Part shown: positions 1 to 11,100 of the stretch, piece by piece | How the letters are laid out: each line of letters opens with the position of its first letter | Numbering within the stretch: the first letter of the stretch is position 1 | The notes under the pieces: model-generated | What the model was told of the DNA's origin: nothing | Database searches by the model: none | The model's input: only the letters and a program-made list of their open reading frames with translations | Translations under genes and position numbers: made by a program | Assembly (NCBI GenBank): GCA_016648135.1 | Contig: JADDOH010002085.1 | Coordinates: forward strand, 213,795-277,794 | Length of the DNA: 64,000 nt | Reading direction: 5' to 3' | Source: Agrypnia vestita | Taxonomy: Eukaryota; Arthropoda; Insecta; Trichoptera; Phryganeidae

Positions 1-1096
1 TGTAAGAAGAGAGGAAAGCTTGTTATGGTGGGCATAGTTATGTTAGGTTATGTTAAAGGACGGGGAGGAAGAGAAATGTATATCTCTGCCTGTTGGATCT
101 ACCAAGTGGAAAAAACAGCGGGCACTATTATTGTGATGACAGCCCTGAGATCGGCGGGATACTGAGAAAAAAATAGCGAAGCTTATGAAAATCACGATCC
201 TCAGTTGTGAGGGATCAGTGAATAAGAAGATTAATCCTAACGACAACAGAATTGTGTCCACATTAAATAAATATGTTTTTTATGTTGTACAAAATGGGGT
301 AAAAAATTTGCATTTTATGTGTTTTATTTTATTTATTGAATATGACTAATTTGTTTTATAATGAATGTGTCCATTGCATTCAATTTATTAATTGTAAATA
401 AATTGTTTTTTAAAGTTCGTAATACTGGAAACATGTTTTTGCCACATAGTTATCTCAAATTAGGGCTGGGAAAAGATAATTTCTAAAGTTTTGTATGCAT
501 TCAATTTTACTTTTTGTGGAAGAATATTTACAAGGGCTATTGCTGCCTCTTTTTATGGTGAGTCCATTTATATTTATTTGTATATTTGTATTTTGACTAC
601 AAATATATGTAATATTTAGGTATGTTATATTTGTGGGACCAATTGCAAAAAATTATTCTTTTTAATTTCTCTTCTTCGGTAGATCTCCGGAAATTACTTC
701 TTTTCATTTATTTACTTTTATTGAACTATGTATTTTGGCGAAAGTATTCTTAATTTGATTGATCATCTTTTCAAACAATGCTAGTTCTCAATTTAATAGT
801 GTAGTTTAATTTTCACATGTAGAATTAATGGTTGTAGGTATGCTTCTTTTGATATCACATACTGAATAACCTTTTTACAACATTCAATCATTATTAATTA
901 TACAATATAACAAATTCAATCTGTCTATAACCCAACTTCTTCATGAGAAATATTAATATTTTATCAATTTTTGTAAAATGACGTTTTCTTTATAATTTCC
1001 TCTCCAACAGTTGAATTTTTGGTGCCCATTCTACCAGTTTGCATATAACTGCATGCCTCGAGTCAATAAACTATCACTTGTTCAAACACTAAATGT
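1..1096. other. AT-rich intergenic DNA, no gene seen
   Basis: I see no exon with coding character here on either strand. A 72-codon open frame on the minus strand (43-261) has no recognisable motif or splice context. The right end is the upstream flank of the Cys-rich gene. Confidence 0.5.
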
Positions 1097-1098
1097 CA

Positions 1099-1135
1099 TA
1101 TAAAGCCTTAGCACCGATGTCTTCTGTATCAGTCA
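1099..1135 (+). promoter_or_regulatory. TATA box and arthropod initiator of the Cys-rich gene
   Basis: TATAAA lies at 1099-1104 and an arthropod initiator TCAGT at 1129-1133. The initiator A (1131) is 32 bases downstream of the first T of the TATA box, the usual spacing for a focused RNA polymerase II promoter. It predicts a 5' UTR of about 26 bases before the ATG at 1157. The fit between promoter, start codon and signal-peptide exon supports the gene model. Confidence 0.75.
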
Positions 1136-1156
1136 GAAGTAAAGACCGCTAAAATA

Positions 1157-2161
1157 ATGGTTTCTCTAAAGCTCATATTCATTCTGGGTTGTTTCCTTGT
1201 GGTAATTATGTATTCATTATAATGTACATTTGTTTCTCACTCAAATACAATAATATATGTTGAACATTATTCTTTATTATAATAATACATACTTACATTT
1301 CTATTGATAAACTTTTATTGATAAGAATTTCGTCAAGAAATCTTTTAAATCAATTCTTGCTTTACCAGAAAATCCTCAATTTATTTGCTGTAAAAAAATA
1401 TTACATACAAAACATACAAGCGCATACACATATCATGCCAATCGTACCTTTTTGAAGTGTAATAAATGTATAGAATATTAAAATAACACGAGATTTACCT
1501 AGTTTTCTTATGATTTCCACACCTTAAGGCTCCATAATATATGATTTACATTTTTGCTGTTTGGAGAGTCAACTTACTGTAGTTTACTGTAAAACTTTCG
1601 ATTTTTTTGCCAAAATTACAGCTAAACATGCTTACAATCAATTTTATTTTATAAAGTCCATTTCGCTTTGAAGCATTTCTTGAAAAAGGCATGTAAATAC
1701 TTTATAAATTATTTTATAAATCGTGATAGAAAATCAAATAATCAATCGAATTACAAACCATATTTATAAAACGTGTCCTATTTCAGATTCAGCTGGTGAA
1801 GTCACAGGATACTGAAGAAGATATCGGGGGAGAAGATAGAATTGCTGCAGGATTTTCTCCTGCACCAGGTTTCTTTGCATATTGCGCAAATAAACCTATT
1901 CCTCCAAACAAGTGGTGCTATTGTATCCTTTCATGGCGAAATTACTTGACAGGTTATTATCCCCTCCCCCAATGTGATTGCTTTTTCGAGTGTAGCTGGG
2001 CGAATGGTCCTGGAAGTGTTCCTTCACGAGCATTACTCAAATATTGCTCACAGAACCCTACCTCCACAAACAGTAGGTGTAATTGTATCCGTGCATGGAA
2101 AAAGTACATAATCGGTAAATCCAATCCATTCCCATGTGGCTGTACTTTTACCTGTTATTAA
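1157..2161 (+). CDS. Secreted protein with two tandem six-cysteine modules
   Basis: Exon 1 is 1157-1201 and exon 2 is 1787-2161, joined across a phase-0 intron with donor GTAATT and acceptor TTTCAG, giving 139 residues. Residues 1-15 (exon 1) plus the start of exon 2 make a hydrophobic signal peptide ending near VKSQ. An acidic linker with DTEED follows. Then come two modules: the first begins at AYCANKP, the second at KYCSQNP. Each has six cysteines with exactly the same spacing, C-x10-C-x-C-x16-C-x-C-x3-C, plus a shared Trp, Tyr and Gly between the third and fourth cysteines. This implies internal duplication and probably three disulfides per module. Small secreted Cys-rich proteins of insects include immune peptides, protease inhibitors and glandular secretions; I do not recognise this one and assign no function. 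Seen: promoter, splice signals, signal peptide, repeat. Inferred: secretion and disulfides. A possible ATTAAA polyadenylation signal is at 2239-2244. Confidence 0.82.
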
Positions 2162-2297
2162 TATTATAATAACAACATTTATATTTAACATATAGAAACA
2201 AACATTTCAGCTCACTTTAATGTTTTACGAAACATGTAATTAAATCAAGACCATTTCAATTAAGCCAAGAATCAACTTTTCTGATTGTTTGTAGGTA

Positions 2298-2484
2298 GAC
2301 CTCTTTTCATTTAAGAAAGACAATCGAATTAGTATGTGTAAGCAGGTGTATGCTGTGTGCGCAAGGCACATTTTTTCTTTGTGTTGTGTTTATACCCATA
2401 AACACCAACACAACGAAACAATGTGCGCCGTACGCACGGCTCATGCAAACTAATTCTATTATCTTTCTTATATGGAAAGAGGTC
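2298..2484. repeat. Foldback MITE with TA flanks
   Basis: The ends are inverted copies (GACCTCTTT at the left, AAAGAGGTC at the right). Similarity between the arms continues through ATTAGT/ACTAAT and the GCGCAAGGCACA/TGTGCGCC block, so almost the whole element folds back. TA lies at both edges (2296-2297 and 2485-2486), as expected for a Tc1/mariner-type target site. No transposase is present. The 77-codon minus-strand frame through it is a by-product of the repeat. Confidence 0.6.
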
Positions 2485-2489
2485 TACTA

Positions 2490-5150
2490 AAGATGTTAGG
2501 GAACAAATTTTATTAAACATGTAATTGAAACAGTTTAAATACAATGTACTTACTTGACGCAATATGATAGAATATTTATTACAGGGAGATGATGTGATTA
2601 TGACGATTATTATGTACTTTAATTAAGATTCATATAACATTGTACAGCAGCGACTATGCAATAAATTATATAAAAATAAATCTATTTGTTGGAAAAACTT
2701 TTTTTTACTTTTTACTATACTCGGGGCACTAGATCTACATTGTTCAACCCATACAGACACTCGTAAGTTTATATTTAAATTGTGTCAATTTACATCTGCA
2801 TCTATGAAGATTATGTTTTAATTATTATGAATTTTGTATGCGTAGATTTAATAGTTATTTTGCAAATTCTTATTGTGATTAATATTTTCATTTCTTCCGT
2901 TATGTTGCTTAACTGGTTGTTGTATGGAAAAATACACAAAAACTTGTAAATTTCATATTGTCAACATGGACCTAATATGTATGTTGATATTACTAAATCT
3001 TCCCAAACTTTTTGAAAGTTGTGCCACATGGAAATATTGAATCTAATGGTAAGCTGGGTAGAAAAATGAAAACTTCTTTCTTTATATGAATAACCATTTT
3101 GGGTAAGTCGGTGTCTTACTTCTACAATGAAAAGACTTTAAAATGTTTGTAAAGTAATTTGAAACAAAATCAACGCAAAACAAAGGAGTTGAAAGACAAA
3201 GGTACGTCTTTTACTTTACTGGTATTTATAATTATATGCTGTTGTCTTATCATTGTGATTGAGGAGAACACCTGGCTGACATTAAGCGGTTAGTGCGCTG
3301 CAGCAGGATGGGAATTTTCCAAAACTCAATATTCAATCATCCAGCTAGCTGCTTTATATGTATTAGTATTTTAATAATGCATACTTCCTTCTTCACGCTG
3401 TACTGCCAATATACATTTGATGTTTACAATCCAACTTCATAGTTCTCCGTTTATCATAAAATTGTATATTTTTTTCATTTTTTAGTAAGTTTATTCACAA
3501 ATTTATAAATCCCATATATTCTCAAGATAGCAATATAACGTATGTCTTGATCGCTATTATATAACTTTGTCAATTTTGACATTTGACAGATATCTTGATA
3601 TTTCTCACAGAAACTTAATGTGTACGTCCCATCTGTTTTGTGTCTCAGTAATATGCCAACCTTGTTAAATAGACTTAGTAGAAAATAAAACAGACACAGT
3701 AGTAGTAAATTGAACAAGGTGTCCAATCTGGGCAAATTTAAGTAGGTATAGAACACTGGAATGAAACTAAATATGTATGTGCATAAATCCTCAGTAAATG
3801 ATGGTTGACAAAGCAGTAACAAGTATTAGGAATTAACTTTCTCAAAACTGCACAATTATTATGTAGGCTAAAGGAAAAAATGTGCGTATGTGAATTATGA
3901 AAGTTAATCGTTCAAAGCATTGTTCACAAAGGGTTGCATTGGACATCCAAGAACATTTGGAACGATATACACTTTGTTAGACAACAGACAAAAACCGTCT
4001 AGGTCTCTTTTATTGTGCACATGAAATAAATGCATTCTACAGGATATTTCAAAATGCAACAAAGTCTTGTGTTTCACTTAAACCATCTACAGATATTGCA
4101 GTTTGATACTGATTTATATATTAATATTTTTTCTTAATTTAACAAGGGGCTCGGGTGAACTCCTTTGAACACGCTCTAGTCCACCCCTGCTATGAAGGAC
4201 TGAAGAGATTTAAAGTTGACTGTTCTTATACTATATATTCCAGGGGTTTCATCGCTTTTTACGTTACTACCTTTATATTAAACACGAATATTTATTTTTT
4301 GTGTTTTAAATAAATTGTTTTCGCTGGAGAAATCCTAACGGACTTATTTCCATGAATAGAATATATAAAATACGTGGGGTTATTATTTCCACAAAATAAT
4401 ATACATGGACATTTTTAAAAGTTTAAATGTAAAATATTGTTTTTATAAAATTCACTTAATTTTTCCTGAATAACTGAGATTATTTTATAAATGTTAAGGA
4501 CAATTCCAATTCCCTATAATAGATTGAATATCTTTAATTAATAGTAAAAATGGAACTTTTACAGATGCACAAGCTCCCCTATAAACACAAGCAGTTCTGC
4601 TTTCTTAGAGGTTGTAATAGATTTGATTGTTACAACTATTAATATGTTTCACCTGTATTTTGTAAACCATTAAGCTTAATATCTCTCAAAAAATGATTTT
4701 CAGATTCAGAGCCATTAAAATACTCACATAAAAAAACTGCTCACCAGTCTTAATATACAAGTTTGAGTGTTCTTCAATTATATTTCTATGTACAGAGAAA
4801 CATTGTGGAGAGGTGACTCCATCATATCAGCGAATGTTTAATACAGTGAAATTTGAAAATCTAGATTTCTAAAACATACAATTTCAATTCTCATTTCCGC
4901 GTTTTCTTTTTTACTTTCTTAATATGTCGGACTAATTAAGACATACTGAATTAAGAAGTCTAACTATATATAAACATGTTAAAAAGCCATGGCAATTTGT
5001 CACCATGCCATATACCATGATGTGAGATATTTATCAGTACTACATCAATCAAATTAGGCTGCAAAATCTTCCAATCTTCTGAAAGCCTGTTGTATTGTAA
5101 TCATAGATGATTATAATACATGTGCATACTAATTTACGCCACAACTCGAT
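2490..5150. other. Intergenic DNA between the Cys-rich gene and receptor 1
   Basis: It is AT-rich with no supported exon. A 115-codon minus-strand frame (3475-3822) is hydrophobic at its start but lacks splice or family features. Around 4170-4190 the complement reads CAGGGGTGGAC, which resembles a hAT-type terminus, but I find no partner end. Confidence 0.4.
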
Positions 5151-5153
5151 AAA

Positions 5154-8100
5154 ATGTTACTAGCCACGGTTGACTTGCGAGCTATGACATTTCGTCTAAG
5201 CTATTTTTTTAGACTATTAGGAATATGTCCGGTGAAAGTATTCCTCGAGCGACATAATATTGTAGCTGAGGGCTCTATTTTTTGGCGATGTTATAGTGTG
5301 ACTATCGCTGTAGTAGTCATTTGTTTATCAGAAGTACCAAGGCAAACGTATTTTAGAGGATTGCCAATCAGCATACATTCATTGTCTTATAGACTAGCAT
5401 CTTACTTGTTAAATCCGGCAATACTGATTAGTTTTGTCGGATACGTTACATACTATTGGCAAAATTTGGAAAATATGTTTAACACTTTAGGAAATATTGA
5501 CGCTTCAATGACACGCTTAGGCACTGATTATAGAGAAAATAATTTTTCCAATAAAGCATTAACTACTGTTTTAGCTGTTAGTTTAATTTGTTTTCTACAT
5601 GAAATTTTTTTTTTTTATGTTAATTCTTCTATACAATCGATCTTTTTACCGATTTTAGTTCTTCTCGTGTACTTTGCAAAGATGTTCTCAATCTTAATAA
5701 TTGTCCAAGTAACGTTGTTGGCCTTGGCACTGTCTACTCGTTTTATTGACCTGGGGAGGTTAATCGAACAGCTAGGAAGAGAAAACCCTCTTTTTAGCAC
5801 TCCTGGTAATAAAAATGAGACATGTAAAGATAAATGTATCGTCAAGGCAACAATGGCGAGTGAACTATGTAAAATTCACGGAACCATGTGTTGTCTGGTG
5901 GAAGACTACAATATCCTTTTTTCCTTGCCAGTTCTATTTGAATTGAGTGGATATTTAATAGTTTGCACACTAGATTTATTTAACGTTTATCAAAGTTATG
6001 AAAAGAATTTTGTCAACTCCGATATTATTAAAGTTTTTGGTAAGTTAGTGCGAGTTGTGGTTTGTCTTGCTACTCTTGGTTTGCAGTGTGCCGCAGCAGG
6101 TCACCTGTTTAAACGGGTTTGTAAATTATGTCACAATTTAGGCATTATAAGTATCACATAAAGAAGTATGCGGCTATATCACAGACCACCAAAATATTTA
6201 GACATGAACTAACTTAAATTTCTTGGTACCCTACCTGATGCCACGGCTAGTTCTATAGGTTTAATTTGATTAAAAAAATACTAGGAGCTTATAAATTTTG
6301 TAACAATTATGAAAAGGTCAAACTAAATACTCTTAAAAAGGATAATGTTTTAATTAATAAGTGAGCCCTTGCCCGGAATAACGTTGTATCCAACACAATT
6401 GTCAATTTTGAGTTATTGATGCAGTTATGTTGGGTATGTTATTATGCATCGTTTAAGGTAGATAATATGTCAAGAAAAAAATATTTAGGCTTCTGGCTGC
6501 ATTTTAAAGTTATTGGTTTGTGGAAGAACGTTGTACATTGTTTCTCAAAATGGCGTCGCCGCGCGTCAATATCGTGGAGCGTGGTTTAATTCACATGAAT
6601 AAAGGGAGAATACGAACATCTCATGTTTTAAACTGGAAAGATATCAAAGCCAATAAGTTGAAGGATGCAGGAAAGGAGTGTTTATCCAGAAAAAATATTA
6701 TCAAACCTGCAATTGACCCGCCGGAACATGTTTGTGGAATAACGTTGTATACGATTTGGCAGTTCTGATTGATATTGTAATTTCATATGTGACAATATTA
6801 TTTTGTCGAACGTTAACCAATTTTACTCAATTGATTTATCCATATTGATATTTGAAATGATTTTTGATAATAATGCTGGCATTATTTTTGATAATAATGC
6901 TGGCATTATAGTGCTCTTTATACCGTAACTTAAAATAATACCGATACAAAAAGTTTATTTAATTCCTCGTTCTTTTTCGAAGGGTTGAGTTTGAGCCAAA
7001 AATCTTTAAATCTGGGATGTTTTCACCATTTTCATATCAATATAAATATTCAATCAAAAGTCAGGTTACTGAATTACAATAAAAAAAGTAATCATGAGAA
7101 ATTGAATGTCCGACGCCATATTCAGCAAACAGACGGAGATAGGTAATAGTATGTACGAGAGACTTATCGTACCGTAAAAGCTCTTTACCTACTGATGATC
7201 CCATCACAATCAGAGCTAGAACTTTCCACAAAGAATTAGAATCATGGACCTCCTATAGCCTTCTACCAAATCTTTGTGGAACAAGGGGAAGATAAGCTAC
7301 CGTATGGAAAAAATCATGCAGTTAGGGAGCTTGGAACTAACTTTAATGAATTCCAATCCACTGGATTGGATTCATTAATCCACTGGATTGGAATTCATTA
7401 AAGTTAGTTCCAAGGCTGCTAAGCTCAAGGACCTCGATGACATTTGTGAATTCATGTTAGATGAGCATGCTGCTTTTAAAAATCATTATTAAGTAAAGCA
7501 GAATAAATAAAAAACGTTTTGCGGAATAACGTTGTTTGTGAATATTTCTTATACAACGTTTTTCCACCGATTCAGCATGTTTTTTTACAATAGATTCAAA
7601 TTTAATTGCCTTTTTTCCCTATTTTATACTGAGATTAGTTAAGAATTATATATTTGTTATATTTAAAATATAAAATGTAATAAATTATAACTGGTTTAAT
7701 TTTTTCACTTTTTCTCGGAATGAGAGTATTGTTGGATACAACGTTATTCCGGGCAAGGGCTCAAGTCATACATTATTACAAGAAGACATAAGAGACTCGG
7801 TTGGAACATCTATTGTAAAATATATGTTTTATTTACTAAAGGATTTAATTATGCAAGAAAAAATTCTGCAGTATCATTCTTCTGCTGTGACCCAACCGCC
7901 TTTCTTAAAGAATGGATTTAGTACATCTCTGTAAATTCTTATACTGGTTTATACTGTGGGTTATATAACCAAATTAAAAATTGCTGTTAATTAATATTAA
8001 TGAAAATGAATATGTTGACACATTTATACTTGTAAATGTAATATTGGGCTAAAGTTTTGTTAATTTTATATTGTATTTGACAGTATATTTATTCATAAGA

Positions 8101-11100
8101 CACATAATGCCTTAATTGTAACATATAAATTGGTAAAGGCTTTAGTGACAACTAACCAATATCACAAATAGTCAGTTTCATACTGCTCTTTATTTATACT
8201 CTGAAAACTATTCATTGTATTGCCTTGTAGCTGAGCTAGTGATATCTATTGAATCAAACCCATAAGTTAGAATGCGACCACTATAAATTGGTGTGCGAGG
8301 GAGGGCTTCCCTGTCGCGTAACAGAAGTTGCCAGGGTGTAAATTTATTACACAATATATAATGTACAGAATGTCCGATGACCGGTGTCGTAGCCTTTAAC
8401 AGAAATTTGGTCAGGCAGCACTAAAGAAACCAAGCCGAAATGGCGGCCGTTCTATCTATCAAACTGTCGGACGGCAATATCGGTCCATTATTTGCTTTTT
8501 CAGCTTCGCAAAACTTTAATACTTCATTGGCAATTGTTCTTGAACCATCCCGGACTGTTTAGGATGTTTTGGACATAATAATTCAGTTTATATTGGTAAT
8601 CGAGATGTCACAGCTCCCGAGCAAATACAAAATTGTACTGAATGACAGGGCGAGGGGTTACCGCCGGGTGCTATCGGGGCGGGTTTTAGTTTCAAAGTCG
8701 CCGCACGCCAAGTTATTGTGGTCAAGCAATAATAGAAGTCGCATAATCGCGGTATAGAAAAACAATAATAAATATTTTACATTTTTTCGCTCTCCCGCAT
8801 CCATTGATTTCGTGATATTGGATTAAGTGAGACGAAGGTGTATAGTAAATATATTATATTCTTTATTTATAACCTTTGCAGATCCTGTATATAGAATTCT
8901 GTTTGTAGTGAATATTTAAGAATAACCCGGGAGCAGTGGCATCCCAGGACCTACACCGCTAGTGTCACGTACAGGGTTTCTCTTGTGCTTCTTTAATTGG
9001 ACATCATTTTGTTATATTTGCTTTTTAATTGTTCGAAGAATATTTTTTTTTCTAAATGAAGGCTTGAACTTTGTGGTGACATTATTATAAAAATAAAATA
9101 CAAATCACTTTGTTTTCACCACTTAAATTATACAATCTACATGTTTCGAGAACAATGTTCTCTCCTTTAGGATTGTTTGTTTGATTTTTATAGAATAATT
9201 TTTTTTTGCGAATGATAAACTCCTTCGTCATAAATATCAAAATTTATTACCAAATTTGGAAGAAAATTATTCAAAAATTAAATTTTAAAAAATGAAGAAA
9301 AACTTTTTTTATAAAAAGTGATTTATTTTGTCATTTATCAAAAAAAAAAATTCTACTCGTCGTTGAGTTCTTCAAGGGCGTTATTTTCGAAACATATTAA
9401 ACAAAAACAGTTGACATGTTTGTTGCACAGTGGTTTTTCACACCAATTACATCTCAATGACTAATCTCAAAATTGCTAGTAAATATTATTTGTACATTGA
9501 TTCCAGCAATTTTTAATAGGGAATGGAATTCGGTATAAGGCCATCTATTACTCTTCCTGGTTTATGAACCTTTTATTTCATCAACATCTATCCACGGCCC
9601 CTTCGGTCAAATTGTCAAGTCGGTAGGTCACTGTTGAAACCGCTCGAGTTAATAACGTATTCTTCTTCCGGCCATGAAGCGATAGTGCCGACTGCATCTT
9701 CTTAATTTATCAGGTTTACCATTTTTCACAGCATTTGTCGAGAGGTTGATGGCTGCAACTCCCTATCAATCTAAAAAAAAAATGTAAAAATCAGGAAATC
9801 ATATATTCTATGGGAAAAAAATTAACGTAAAATGCAAAATGCAAAATTTTTTTTTTGGGTCGCAATTTTAGGATTGGTCTGTAACTCGATTTCTTCATTC
9901 CTCTCTGTCACACGCCAGCCTCTTCATTTCTTGGTAAGTGCTATAGCGCACATCTCCGATTATCTGGTCTACGTAGCTTAATCTCGGGCGGATTCTATGA
10001 TTGTTGCCTTCAACATTTCCCTCGACGATGGTAAAAAGCAGGCCCGGATGCCTTATATTATGGCCTATCCAAATTGCTCGTTGTTGGGCGATTCTGTTCA
10101 GGAGCTGCCTCTTTTCGCCCACCCTGCTCAACACCTCGTTTCAGATATGTTCTGACCAATGGATCCTCTCCATGCACCTGTAGCACCACATCTAAAATGC
10201 CGCTAGTCTCCCGGACATGCTCTGGCCGATGGTCCATGTTTCGCTGCCATACATCAGCACACTCCAGACAAGAGTTTTAGTCAAGTTTTTCCTAACCTTT
10301 AAATCAATGTTGGGGGATTCAAGGATCTTGGATTTTTTGTTGAAGGCGACTCTTGCTTGTTGTAATCTGCGTATGATGTCTGCCTCTGAGCGGCCATATT
10401 GTGAAATTCCTGGGCATATATAAATTGATAATTTTTGCGATAAATCAAAACGTATAAAAATATTTTTTTAAATTGCGTTGGAAATAGATACTTACGTCGT
10501 TAGTGGCTCAATGAGAGAATTCCTCATTGCTGCGAGGCATGTTCAGATAGCTCTCCGTAGCACGGTTTCATGAGTACTAAATATATTGGTTCTAGTAGCA
10601 TTAACATCCCAGAGGAATGGTCAGAAGGTAGAGGTGGAGTGAAAGCAACAATTATTATACTTTCCTGTCAATTATTATACTGCTCCTGGGTTAATGATCC
10701 TCGCATATTAATAATAATAACCCTCACATATTGTTAATTTTCTCACATTCGAGACAAGCTGTCAAAAAATGTGAATACGGAAATTTAACTTTTTTAATAG
10801 AATAATCTTTAATTTGATCTAGAAAATACGTCTACAAAAAAAAATGTGTATATTAAGTGTAGGTATAAAAATTATTTTTAAATTCAACATTTTGAATTCC
10901 CGCCAAAACACGTAATTTCACTAGCACGAGTACGTATGTCACAATTGTATGGTACCGCCCCAGATTTTTTAATGATTTTTGTAACAAAAATTATGAATAA
11001 AAACCTTACCCCACATTATCCATTCTGATTCACAGAATATAATTAATATTTATGAATCTATTTCATATATTTTCACCGGCATTTGTAATATGTGAAATTT

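Noticed and set aside
3475..3822. 115-codon minus-strand frame as a membrane protein gene
   Set aside because: It is hydrophobic but has no family motif, splice context or promoter, and could be chance in T-rich DNA.
6520..6768. 82-codon frame as a host gene inside receptor 1 intron
   Set aside because: It lies wholly inside the TIR-bounded element and looks like a transposase N-terminal relic.
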